14,012 bases of DNA from an uncultured Ruminococcus sp. GTDB taxonomy: Bacteria > Bacillota > Clostridia > Oscillospirales > Ruminococcaceae. The stretch covers positions 1 to 14,012 of the forward strand of contig ONNL01000043.1 in NCBI GenBank assembly GCA_900319195.1. Direction: 5' to 3'. Below are positions 1-7,059 of this stretch, in pieces. The notes beneath the pieces are model-generated. The model was not told the origin of the DNA and did not search any database. It was given only the letters and a program-made list of their open reading frames with translations. Numbering within the stretch: the first letter of the stretch is position 1; the number at the start of each line of letters is the position of its first letter. The translations under genes and the position numbers were made by a program.

Positions 1-31
1 CAGACAGTGCCCCTATAATAATTTTAAAATA

Positions 32-67
32 TACTATTATTATAACATAGCGGCTGAAAAATTGCAA
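32..67 (-). promoter_or_regulatory. Leftward sigma-A-type promoter, probably for dnaA outside the window
   Basis: Read on the minus strand there is a TTGCAA -35 (plus 62-67), a 17-base spacer and a TATAAT -10 (plus 39-44). A TG one base upstream of the -10 gives an extended -10. Transcription would start near plus 32 and leave the window to the left. In Firmicutes the gene divergent from rpmH across the origin is normally dnaA, so this is probably the dnaA promoter; that gene is not in the window, so the assignment is inference. Confidence 0.6.
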
Positions 68-455
68 GCAAATTTGTATGTCAAAGGTTTAGAAAATCAG
101 ATGATATTTTAAACATAAATTGACAAATTGTTGAAAACATTGTTCAATCAACAGTGTTGATGTTTAAAACTCAGGTGCTTTGAGTGTTAAAAAATACCGA
201 AATGAGTAGTTTTGTGTGAACATGATGTGAAATTAAACACAGTTTTCCACTTTTTCAACACTATGCAGCGGTTGAAACGGGTTTAAAAACAGGTTTTATT
301 CAGTTTGCTGTATCCGATGATGATAAACTGCCGTCAATGCTTTTTGTTTTAGCTTTTATACCGACAATGTGTTGAAATTTCCACCGCCGCAGGCAATGGG
401 TTATTGTCTGAAATACTGAAAATTTTGATGTATATGAAAAAATTTGAGAAATTGC

Positions 456-491
456 TTGACATCTGTTCCTTTTTAAGCTATAATCAATTAA
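456..491 (+). promoter_or_regulatory. rpmH promoter (consensus sigma-A)
   Basis: A perfect TTGACA (456-461), a 17-base spacer and a perfect TATAAT (479-484) predict a start near 491. That gives a leader of about 93 bases before the rpmH ATG. Both hexamers match consensus exactly, which fits a highly expressed ribosomal protein gene. Confidence 0.92.
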
Positions 492-497
492 TGTAAA

Positions 498-506
498 TGC
501 GGATAA
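498..506 (-). promoter_or_regulatory. DnaA-box-like nonamer in the rpmH leader
   Basis: TGCGGATAA is the complement of TTATCCGCA, one mismatch from the consensus TTATCCACA. It lies about 7 bases downstream of the predicted rpmH transcription start, where bound DnaA could affect expression or belong to the origin array. Binding is inferred only from the match. Confidence 0.4.
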
Positions 507-583
507 TTCTGTCCATTTATAAATGTCACTAAAGAATGAGGTTTCGTTCTTTTATACATAATTCAAGAGAGGAGGTTCTATCC

Positions 584-718
584 ATGAAAAGAACATATCA
601 GCCCAAGAAGCTCCAGAGGAAGAAGGAGCACGGTTTCAGAAAGAGAATGTCAACCGCTAACGGCAGAAAGGTTTTAGCTCGTAGAAGATCTAAGGGCAGA
701 GCAAGATTAACTCACTGA
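584..718 (+). CDS. rpmH: 50S ribosomal protein L34
   Basis: A 44-residue protein starting MKRTYQPKK, very basic, with the L34 pattern of KRTYQP at the N-terminus, a central HGFRKRM and a C-terminal GRKVLARRRSKGRARL stretch. L34 is a small structural protein of the large ribosomal subunit that contacts 23S rRNA. The length is normal for the family. The frame is open further upstream, to 536, but the ATG at 584 is chosen because an AGAGGAGG ribosome binding site sits at 567-574 and because L34 proteins begin at this residue. It has its own consensus promoter and is followed by a strong intrinsic terminator, so it may be largely monocistronic with partial read-through into rnpA. Confidence 0.98.
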   Translation: MKRTYQPKKLQRKKEHGFRKRMSTANGRKVLARRRSKGRARLTH

Positions 719-725
719 CGAAGCT

Positions 726-758
726 GACCACAAAAAATTCTTTTTGTGGTCTTTTTTA
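726..758 (+). terminator. Intrinsic terminator after rpmH
   Basis: An 11-base perfect stem (726-736 with 741-751), a 4-base loop ATTC and a run of six T. It lies 7 bases after the rpmH stop. Because rnpA has no convincing promoter of its own, the terminator probably leaks and sets the L34 to RNase P protein ratio (inference). Confidence 0.9.
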
Positions 759-837
759 TTAAGACAGCTTATTTTCAGCCGATTTGCTTCTGCCTGAGGT
801 CTGCTTCAGCTTGTCTCCACGGAGGACTGTTCTTATT

Positions 838-1206
838 ATGCTTTATACTGAGATACTAAAGGATAACCGCGTTTTTACGAGCCTGTATAAAAAGGGAAAG
901 TTTACAGCCTCTAAATTCTCGGTGATATATATAAGACCAAACGGCAAGCCGTTTAACCGCCTCGGGATAACAGCAGGCAAGAAGATAGGAAATGCAGTTT
1001 GCAGAAACAGGGCTAAACGCCTTATTAGGCTTGCTTACCGTGAAAACGAGATAAGTCTCCCCGTAGGGATAGATATTGTCATTGTCGCAAGAAGCAGGCT
1101 ATGTGAGATAAAATCACAGGAATACTGTGCCTATATGAAGAAATACGGCACGGCTGAAATTACAAGAATGTTCAGAAGCTTCGGAACGGATAAGAAAAAG
1201 CAATGA
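838..1206 (+). CDS. rnpA: Ribonuclease P protein component
   Basis: A 122-residue basic protein that binds the RNase P RNA and helps it remove 5' leaders from pre-tRNAs. The family signature is visible at residues 47-64, GKKIGNAVCRNRAKRLIR, containing the RNR motif (R56-N57-R58) that contacts the catalytic RNA. The N-terminal segment (residues 10-45) has the usual F-x-x-LYKKGK start of the fold. An upstream TTG at 784 keeps the frame open, but the ATG at 838 is preferred: it has GGAGGA at 821-826 and gives the normal family length of 110-125 residues. The last bases overlap the next start as ATGA, so yidD is translationally coupled to it. Position directly after rpmH is the standard bacterial arrangement. 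Confidence 0.97.
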   Translation: MLYTEILKDNRVFTSLYKKGKFTASKFSVIYIRPNGKPFNRLGITAGKKIGNAVCRNRAKRLIRLAYRENEISLPVGIDIVIVARSRLCEIKSQEYCAYMKKYGTAEITRMFRSFGTDKKKQ

Positions 1207-1508
1207 AATATCTCGCACTTGCAGCTATAAGGTTCTATCAGAAATTTATTTCGCCGCTCTTTCCGCCGAGATGCAAGTATTACCCTACGTGCAGCTCGTA
1301 TGCATTTACGGCATTTCAGCGGTTCGGCTTTTTCAGGGGACTTCTGCTCTCTGTGTGGAGACTGCTGAGGTGCAATCCGTGGTCAATGGGCGGTATTGAC
1401 CCTGTTCCGAAGAAATTTACTTTTAAGAGACAGCTTCCCGAAGAATTTTTCGGAGAAGATGATGAAAAGGATATTCAAAACGAGGGCTGCTCACATCATC
1501 ACGGCTGA
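1203..1508 (+). CDS. yidD: Membrane protein insertion efficiency factor YidD
   Basis: A 101-residue protein of the YidD (DUF37, formerly 'hemolysin') family, an amphipathic inner-membrane-associated factor that helps YidC-dependent insertion. Residues 8-65 carry the whole family core: AIRFYQKFISPLFPPRCKYYPTC, then SSYA, a hydrophobic amphipathic stretch FFRGLLLSVWRLLRC, and NPW followed by GGIDPVP. The three conserved cysteines are C24, C30 and C57. The family is usually 70-90 residues; the extra length is an acidic C-terminal tail ending in Cys-Ser-His-His-His-Gly, which could bind metal but may simply be variable. The start overlaps the rnpA stop by 4 bases (ATGA), so translation probably continues from rnpA. 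Confidence 0.96.
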   Translation: MKYLALAAIRFYQKFISPLFPPRCKYYPTCSSYAFTAFQRFGFFRGLLLSVWRLLRCNPWSMGGIDPVPKKFTFKRQLPEEFFGEDDEKDIQNEGCSHHHG

Positions 1509-1524
1509 GCGGCATCTATGCACA

Positions 1525-1543
1525 CCTGTCCGCACGGGACAGG
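1525..1543 (+). promoter_or_regulatory. Hairpin just upstream of the yidC ribosome binding site
   Basis: CCTGTCC (1525-1531) and GGACAGG (1537-1543) form a perfect 7-base GC-rich stem with a 5-base loop in the 51-base yidD-yidC gap. It has no T-run, so it is not a simple terminator. It ends 4 bases before the AAAGGA ribosome binding site at 1548-1553. It could stabilise the mRNA or modulate yidC translation; function is inference. Confidence 0.55.
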
Positions 1544-1559
1544 ACTGAAAGGATAAATA

Positions 1560-2681
1560 TTGAACGCATTATATGACATAATCGGTATCCCCTTCGGATA
1601 CCTGATGAAGATAATAAACAGCCTGTTTCCTAACTATGCTGTTTCAATAATCATTTTTACTATCGTTACAAAGCTCATTCTGTTCCCTGTAAACTACAAG
1701 ACACAGAAGAACTCGGCACGTATGCAGCTGCTCAATCCTAAGCTTGAAAAGCTCAGAAAGAGCTATGCGAATAATCCGCAGAAGCTTCAGGAGGAACAGC
1801 AGAAGCTCTATGCAGAAGAGGGCATAAACCCGATGGCAAGCTGTCTTCCTGCATTTATTCAGATGTTTCTCCTTTTCGGAGTGCTCGACGTTGTTTATAA
1901 GCCTCTCACTCATATACTTGATTTCTCGAAAAGTGTTATAAGTGATGCTTGTGCTATTGCGGGCGTAAGGACAAACGACCTCAGATGTGAACTGAGGATA
2001 ATGTCCGCTCTCGATAAGGAGAGCTCAAAGTTTGCTGAACTTGGAAGCAATTTCGTAGATCAGGTTAGTGATTTCAGCAAGAGATTTACGGTATTCGGGG
2101 CAAATCTCGGAAAGGTACCTACTCTTCACCCTGAATCATGGACAAAGGAAGCTGTTATCCTTGCAATGATACCTTTCTGTGCAGGTATTGCACAGCTTCT
2201 TGTATCTTTTTATACTCAGATCCATCAGAAAAAGGTAAATCCGAATGCTCAGATGGGCGGCGGATGCATGACCGCTATGATGTACATTTTCCCGCTTATC
2301 TCTGTATGGTTCGCATTTGAGGTTCCCGCAGGTGTAGGCTTCTACTGGATATGGTCATCACTTTTTTCGTTCCTCATCACTTTTGCACTCAACCAGTATT
2401 TCAGTATTGAGAGAATTACAAAGATAAATGAGGCTGAGAAGGAAAAGGCTCGTATCTATGCTGAAAAGCACCCCGAGAAAAAGACCTTCATGCAGCGTAT
2501 GCTCGAACAGCAGGCTCTCCTTGAACAGCAGCAGAACGGCGGACAGAGAAGATCTGATAAAAACGGAGTTTCACGCTCTGAGATGAATAAATACAACCGC
2601 GAGAAAATCAACGAGGCAAGACGCCGCATGGCTGAAAAATACGGCGATGATTACAGCGACGACGATAATAATGAAGACTGA
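1560..2681 (+). CDS. yidC: YidC/Oxa1 family membrane protein insertase (SpoIIIJ-type)
   Basis: A 373-residue polytopic protein that inserts and folds membrane proteins, alone or with Sec. The five core membrane segments are at about residues 26-45, 90-120, 198-221, 237-256 and 262-282. Between the first two is a charged cytoplasmic helical hairpin (QLLNPKLEKLRKSY..., about 54-88). The groove position normally held by Arg in the first core segment is Lys here (K38). A loop of roughly 75 residues between the second and third segments is longer than in Bacillus SpoIIIJ. The C-terminal tail (290-373) is highly charged and ends acidic. No lipobox signal peptide is seen. The start codon is TTG, with AAAGGA 6 bases before it; no nearby ATG has a comparable site. 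The stop lies 24 bases before the jag ATG. Confidence 0.96.
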   Translation: MNALYDIIGIPFGYLMKIINSLFPNYAVSIIIFTIVTKLILFPVNYKTQKNSARMQLLNPKLEKLRKSYANNPQKLQEEQQKLYAEEGINPMASCLPAFIQMFLLFGVLDVVYKPLTHILDFSKSVISDACAIAGVRTNDLRCELRIMSALDKESSKFAELGSNFVDQVSDFSKRFTVFGANLGKVPTLHPESWTKEAVILAMIPFCAGIAQLLVSFYTQIHQKKVNPNAQMGGGCMTAMMYIFPLISVWFAFEVPAGVGFYWIWSSLFSFLITFALNQYFSIERITKINEAEKEKARIYAEKHPEKKTFMQRMLEQQALLEQQQNGGQRRSDKNGVSRSEMNKYNREKINEARRRMAEKYGDDYSDDDNNED

Positions 2682-2704
2682 TGTGTCTTCAGGGAGGTAT
2701 ATAT

Positions 2705-3721
2705 ATGACTGAAATTTTTACAGCAAATACCGTAGAAGAAGCAAAAGAGCTTGCAGCAAAGAAATTCGGAAAAAAGGTCAGTGAGATCAGGTTTGAGGTT
2801 CTCAATGAGGGCAAGAAGGGCTTCCTCGGCATAGGAAAAACAGAAGCAAAGGTAAAGGCTTCGTTTGAGGAGAATGCACCTGTCACCACTCAGAAGACAT
2901 CTGCTGAGCCTGTTAAGACCGCTGCAGCAGCTCCCGAGGAAAAGACACAGGCATCTGCTGAAAAACCTGCTGAAAGCGCAGCAGCACCCGTTAAGAAAGA
3001 AGCTGCGGAAACAGCATCACCAGAAATGACACAGACTCCCGATGAGGAGTATTCACTCGACAACTTTACTCTCATTGAGGACGATTCGCTTGTAAATCCC
3101 AAGGTAAAGCTTGCAAGGGACTATATCACAAGCATTCTTGGTGCTATTGGTGTAAATGTCGAGTATACAATTTATCAGAATGAAACAGGCGCTGTTATCA
3201 ATATTGAAAGCGACAACAACGGCACTGTTATCGGCAGACGCGGCGAGACTCTTGACGCTCTCCAGTACCTCTGCTCAATTATTGCTAACAAGGGCGATAA
3301 GGACTATTTCAGAATTACTATCGACTGCTTCGGCTACAGAAGCAAGAGAAAGGAAACTCTCGAGCACCTTGCTGCAAAGGTTGCAAAGTCGGTTCTCCGC
3401 TCGGGACGCTCACAGGCTCTTGAGCCGATGAATCCCTATGAGAGAAGAGTTATCCACTCGGCAGTTTCTGAGATAGAGGGTGTTTCTTCACGCTCTGTCG
3501 GCGAAGAGCCTTACAGAAAGATAATTATTTCCTCAAATAATCCCCGTCCGAATAACAGACGTCGTGACGGCGGAAGAAGAAATGACAGAAGAGACAGACG
3601 TCCGCGCGAGAATTACGAGCGCAAGCCTGTTGATCTTTCTACAAGCTTCGAGAAGGACTATAAGAGACCAAAGCCCGAGGACAGTATTGAGGGCGGTCTT
3701 TACGGAAAGATAGAGCTTTGA
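2705..3721 (+). CDS. jag: RNA-binding protein KhpB/Jag (Jag_N-KH-R3H)
   Basis: A 338-residue SpoIIIJ-associated protein that binds RNA and, in related Firmicutes, affects cell elongation and division. Domains in order: Jag_N at about residues 1-52 with KKGFLGIG at 37-44; a low-complexity Ala/Pro/Glu/Lys linker at about 55-115; a KH domain at about 135-210 with its GRRG loop at 177-180; an R3H domain at about 220-285 with R247 and H251 as the Arg and His of RxxxH; then an Arg/Asn/Asp-rich tail. The linker is longer than in Bacillus and compositionally simple. The ATG at 2705 follows AGGGAGG (2691-2697). An ATG at 2681 overlapping the yidC stop would add 8 residues but lacks a good site and does not match family starts. 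The neighbour is yidC, as in most Firmicutes. Confidence 0.95.
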   Translation: MTEIFTANTVEEAKELAAKKFGKKVSEIRFEVLNEGKKGFLGIGKTEAKVKASFEENAPVTTQKTSAEPVKTAAAAPEEKTQASAEKPAESAAAPVKKEAAETASPEMTQTPDEEYSLDNFTLIEDDSLVNPKVKLARDYITSILGAIGVNVEYTIYQNETGAVINIESDNNGTVIGRRGETLDALQYLCSIIANKGDKDYFRITIDCFGYRSKRKETLEHLAAKVAKSVLRSGRSQALEPMNPYERRVIHSAVSEIEGVSSRSVGEEPYRKIIISSNNPRPNNRRRDGGRRNDRRDRRPRENYERKPVDLSTSFEKDYKRPKPEDSIEGGLYGKIEL

Positions 3722-3737
3722 TTATTGCAAATATTAC

Positions 3738-3769
3738 AAAACAACGGCTTATTATGCCGTTGTTTTTTT
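3738..3769 (+). terminator. Intrinsic terminator after jag, abutting the mnmE ribosome binding site
   Basis: ACAACGGC (3741-3748) and GCCGTTGT (3756-3763) form a perfect 8-base stem that A-T pairs can extend, with a 7-base TTATTAT loop. The 3' arm runs into a seven-T tract ending at 3769. The GAGGTGA ribosome binding site of mnmE begins at the next base, 3770, and the start codon follows at 3781. Confidence 0.85.
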
Positions 3770-3780
3770 GAGGTGATGAA

Positions 3781-5136
3781 ATGTCAACTGTTGCGGCAAT
3801 ATCGACTCCAAATGCAGTCGGTGGGATTGCAGTTATAAGAATTTCCGGCGAGGACGCTCTCGGCGTTGCTGACAGGGTTTTCCGCGGCTCAAAGAGTCCG
3901 CTTGAAATGCAGGGATATACCTGCGCTTACGGTATCGCATACGACGGTGACGAGCACCTTGATGATGTTGTGCTGACTGTTTTTCGCGCTCCGCACAGCT
4001 ATACGGGTGAGAATGTAGCTGAGATCTCATGTCACGGCGGCATTTTTGTCACAAGGAAGATACTTCGGGCTGTTCTGAAAAACGGAGCTGTCAACGCGCA
4101 GGCTGGCGAATTCACCAAACGCGCATTTCTCAACGGAAAGCTTGACTTGACGCAGGCTGAGGCGGTAATGGACATTATTTCCGCAAAGGGCGAGCGCGAG
4201 CTGAAAAATGCCGAGGAGCTGCGTGAGGGTGCAGCATTCAAAAAGGCACGTAAGTGCTCGGAAATGCTCATGAAAATTCTCGGAGACCTCGCTGCATGGG
4301 CGGATTATCCCGAGGAGGATGTCCCTGAGGTCGAACCCGACACTCTTTGCATGGAGCTTATTGAGGTGCGTGATGAGCTCTCGACTCTCGTAAAAAACTA
4401 CGACAGCGGACGAATTATCCGTGAGGGAATTCCCACAGCTATCATTGGCAGACCAAACGTTGGGAAGTCCACTCTTTTCAATTGTCTGAGTGGCTGTGAG
4501 AGGAGCATTGTCACCGATATTGCAGGCACGACGCGCGATGTTGTCGAGGAAACTGTTCGCCTCGGGGATATTGTCCTGCGGCTTTCGGACACTGCGGGTA
4601 TTCATGAGACAGGCGACCTTATCGAAGGTATCGGTGTTGAAAATGCCGAGAAGCTCATGGATTCGTCACAGCTTGTAATTGCTGTTTTTGACGGTGGCTG
4701 TCCTCTCACGGCGGACGATTTTGCATTAATTAATAAAATTAACAATAATAATTGTATCGCAGTTATCAATAAAAATGATGCAGTTCAGCAGATTGATATT
4801 GCTCCAATCAGTGAAAAAATCAAACATATTGTCTATCTCTCCGCAAAGCAGAGCGACGGAATTGACCGTCTCGAGAATGAGATCGAACAGCTTTTCAGTA
4901 TCAGTCCCGACGATTTTTCAGATGTTACAGCAACTAATGAACGCCAGAAATCATGTATTGATGAGTGTCTCAGCTATATTGATTCTGCTGTGAACTCTCT
5001 CAGAAACGGCGAATTTCTGGACGCTGTAACTGTTCTAATTGACAGTGCCGAGCAGTCGCTTCTTGAACTTACAGGCGAAAAAGTTACGGATAATGTCGTT
5101 GATGAGGTCTTTTCAAGATTCTGTGTCGGAAAATAA
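3781..5136 (+). CDS. mnmE: tRNA uridine-5-carboxymethylaminomethyl modification GTPase MnmE
   Basis: A 451-residue GTPase (formerly TrmE/ThdF) that, with MnmG, adds the (carboxymethyl)aminomethyl group to wobble uridine 34 of certain tRNAs. The N-terminal formyl-THF-binding domain opens with TVAAISTPNAVGGIAVIRISG and includes the conserved CHGG at about residues 84-87. A helical domain is interrupted by the G domain: G1 GRPNVGKS at 223-230, G2 TTRD at 250-253, G3 DTAG at 270-273 and G4 NKND at 330-333. The C-terminus ends CVGK, with the conserved catalytic-region Cys at 448. Length is normal. The gene begins 4 bases after its GAGGTGA site and no other start is plausible. It is followed by a parS site and mnmG. 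Confidence 0.97.
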   Translation: MSTVAAISTPNAVGGIAVIRISGEDALGVADRVFRGSKSPLEMQGYTCAYGIAYDGDEHLDDVVLTVFRAPHSYTGENVAEISCHGGIFVTRKILRAVLKNGAVNAQAGEFTKRAFLNGKLDLTQAEAVMDIISAKGERELKNAEELREGAAFKKARKCSEMLMKILGDLAAWADYPEEDVPEVEPDTLCMELIEVRDELSTLVKNYDSGRIIREGIPTAIIGRPNVGKSTLFNCLSGCERSIVTDIAGTTRDVVEETVRLGDIVLRLSDTAGIHETGDLIEGIGVENAEKLMDSSQLVIAVFDGGCPLTADDFALINKINNNNCIAVINKNDAVQQIDIAPISEKIKHIVYLSAKQSDGIDRLENEIEQLFSISPDDFSDVTATNERQKSCIDECLSYIDSAVNSLRNGEFLDAVTVLIDSAEQSLLELTGEKVTDNVVDEVFSRFCVGK

Positions 5137-5138
5137 AA

Positions 5139-5154
5139 TGTTTCACGTGAAACA
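5139..5154. promoter_or_regulatory. parS site (perfect consensus)
   Basis: TGTTTCACGTGAAACA is a perfect 16-base palindrome and an exact match to the bacterial parS consensus bound by ParB/Spo0J. The symmetry extends to 20 bases (5137-5156). It occupies the 33-base gap between the mnmE stop and the mnmG start, ending 3 bases before the mnmG GGAGG. The parB gene of the same window lies about 4.5 kb downstream. Confidence 0.96.
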
Positions 5155-5169
5155 TTCGGAGGAATTTCT

Positions 5170-7059
5170 ATGAACTATAACATGGGTGAATATGACGTAG
5201 CGGTTGTAGGCGCGGGGCACGCGGGTGTCGAGGCAGCTCTTGCCTCCGCCCGACTCGACTGTAAGACGATAATGTTCACCATTTCACTTGATCAAATAGC
5301 AAATATGCCATGTAATCCGTCAATCGGCGGCACTGCAAAGGGACATCTTGTCCGAGAAATCGACGCTCTTGGCGGCGAAATGGGCAAGGGAGCGGACAAA
5401 TGCTTCATCCAAAGCAGAATGCTGAATCGCGGAAAAGGACCTGCTGTACACAGTTTGCGCGCTCAAATCGACCGCGTGAAGTATCATAATTACATGAAAA
5501 ATATCTGTGAGCATCAGGAAAATCTCTATATCAAGCAGGGCGAAGTAACGGAAATACTGTCGGAAAATGAAAAAATCACGGGTATCAGGACATCTCTTGG
5601 TGCAGAATATTCGGTAAAAGCTGTAATAATTGCTACCGGAACATATCTGAAGGGTAAGATTCATATTGGAGAGGCTAACTACGAAGCAGGTCCCGATAAT
5701 GTGCTTCCAGCAAAGTATTTATCAGATAGTCTGCGAAATATAGGTGTGGAGCTCAGACGCTTCAAAACAGGTACTCCATGCAGAGTCAACAGAAGAAGCA
5801 TAAATTTTGATGAAATTGATCGTCAGGACGGCGATACTGATATTGTTCCGTTCTCATTTGAGACTTCGAGTGCCGATCTTCACAATCAAATTTCATGCTA
5901 CATAAGCTACACAAATTCAGATACACATAGTATTATCCTATCAAATCTTGACCGCTCACCTCTGTATTCGGGCAGAATTCAAGGTGTGGGACCGCGATAC
6001 TGTCCGTCAATTGAGGACAAAATTGTTAGATTTCACGACAAGCCGAGACATCAGCTCTTCATTGAACCAATGGGACTCGACACAGACGAATACTATTTGC
6101 AGGGTATGTCATCATCACTTCCTGAAGACGTTCAGCTATCATTTTTGAGGACGATCAAGGGACTTGAAAATGTGGAGATAATGCGTCCTGCATACGCGAT
6201 TGAATATGATTGCTGTGACCCGACACAACTGCTGCCAACTCTTGAATTCAAGAATATCAGCGGACTTTATGGTGCGGGACAGTTTAACGGTAGCTCGGGT
6301 TATGAGGAAGCTGCTGCTCAGGGAATCGTTGCAGGAATAAACGCTGCACTTAAAATTCTCGGAAGAGAGCCTATGATCCTTGACCGAGCAAGCTCGTACA
6401 TTGGTACTCTCGTTGATGACCTTGTCACAAAGGGGTGCACTGACCCGTACAGAATGATGACTTCAAGAAGTGAATATCGTCTCATTTTGCGTCAGGATAA
6501 CGCTGACCGTAGATTGTCGCACATTGGTCACGAGGTTGGATTAATTTCTGATGAGCGCTTAAAAAAGCTTGAAATCAAGGAAAAGCTCATCTCAAATGAA
6601 ATAAATAGAGTCAAGCACCTCAATATTTCACCTTCAGAAAGTTTAAATAATTATCTTACTGAAAATGGAACAGCTCCAATTTCTACAGGATGCAAATTAG
6701 CTGATTTGATTCGCCGTCCGCAATTAAATTATAACAATCTTGCTATATTTGATGAGGACAGACCGCTGCTGCCTTCTGATGTTTGTGAACAGGTAGAATT
6801 AGAAATAAAGTATGAGGGATACATCTCAAAGCAGATTGAACAAATCGAACAAATGAGGAAGCTTGAAAAGAAAAAGCTTCCGCTAAATGTCGATTATTCG
6901 ACGGTTTATGGACTTAGACTTGAAGCAGCTGAGAAACTTAACAAGATACATCCTGTATCAATCGGTCAGGCATCACGAATATCGGGAGTATCCCCTGCTG
7001 ATGTCTCATTACTAATAGTATGGCTGCAAAAGAATTCGGAGGAACAAAATGCTACCTGA
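5170..7059 (+). CDS. mnmG: tRNA uridine-5-carboxymethylaminomethyl modification enzyme MnmG
   Basis: A 629-residue FAD enzyme (GidA) that works in a complex with MnmE on wobble uridine 34, using FAD and methylene-tetrahydrofolate. The N-terminal dinucleotide-binding motif is VVGAGHAGVEAA at about residues 11-22. NMPCNPSIGG contains the first conserved Cys (C48), and RYCPSIEDK contains the second (C278). The GTYLKGKIHIG and TGTPCRV segments and the late GLYGAGQFNGSSGYEEAAAQG flavin-binding segment are all present. The C-terminal helical domain ends in PASRISGVSPADVSLLIVWLQ-like sequence typical of the MnmE/tRNA-binding end. Length is normal for the family. The start is the ATG after GGAGG at 5158-5162. 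The last 11 bases overlap rsmG. Confidence 0.97.
   Translation: MNYNMGEYDVAVVGAGHAGVEAALASARLDCKTIMFTISLDQIANMPCNPSIGGTAKGHLVREIDALGGEMGKGADKCFIQSRMLNRGKGPAVHSLRAQIDRVKYHNYMKNICEHQENLYIKQGEVTEILSENEKITGIRTSLGAEYSVKAVIIATGTYLKGKIHIGEANYEAGPDNVLPAKYLSDSLRNIGVELRRFKTGTPCRVNRRSINFDEIDRQDGDTDIVPFSFETSSADLHNQISCYISYTNSDTHSIILSNLDRSPLYSGRIQGVGPRYCPSIEDKIVRFHDKPRHQLFIEPMGLDTDEYYLQGMSSSLPEDVQLSFLRTIKGLENVEIMRPAYAIEYDCCDPTQLLPTLEFKNISGLYGAGQFNGSSGYEEAAAQGIVAGINAALKILGREPMILDRASSYIGTLVDDLVTKGCTDPYRMMTSRSEYRLILRQDNADRRLSHIGHEVGLISDERLKKLEIKEKLISNEINRVKHLNISPSESLNNYLTENGTAPISTGCKLADLIRRPQLNYNNLAIFDEDRPLLPSDVCEQVELEIKYEGYISKQIEQIEQMRKLEKKKLPLNVDYSTVYGLRLEAAEKLNKIHPVSIGQASRISGVSPADVSLLIVWLQKNSEEQNAT

Larger units (their letters stand above)
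100..510. other. Gene-free dnaA-rpmH intergenic region, candidate oriC with degenerate DnaA boxes
   Basis: About 580 bases upstream of rpmH hold no credible ORF. The stretch is AT-rich and carries repeated nonamers related to the DnaA box TTATCCACA or its complement: 129-137 TGTTGAAAA, 155-163 TGTTGATGT, 185-193 TGTTAAAAA, 226-234 TGTGAAATT, 243-251 TTTTCCACT directly abutting 252-260 TTTTCAACA, 370-378 TGTTGAAAT and 498-506 TGCGGATAA. The last differs from consensus by one base; most of the others differ by two or more. A 6-base inverted repeat lies at 148-160. The AT-rich stretch at about 11-50 could be an unwinding element, though it also contains the leftward promoter. Position next to rpmH and the par genes is the main support for an origin; no perfect DnaA box is present. 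Confidence 0.55.

Noticed and set aside
536..583. Upstream ATG extending rpmH by 16 residues
   Set aside because: L34 proteins start at MKRTYQP, and the ribosome binding site fits the ATG at 584.
784..837. TTG start extending rnpA by 18 residues
   Set aside because: The ATG at 838 has GGAGGA upstream and gives the normal family length.
3450..3458. TTATCCACT, an 8/9 DnaA box inside jag
   Set aside because: It encodes the conserved Val-Ile-His-Ser of the R3H motif, is isolated and lies far from the intergenic cluster; probably coincidental.
4027..4605. Minus-strand open frame of 192 codons opposite mnmE
   Set aside because: Fully antisense to conserved MnmE sequence, with no recognisable protein.
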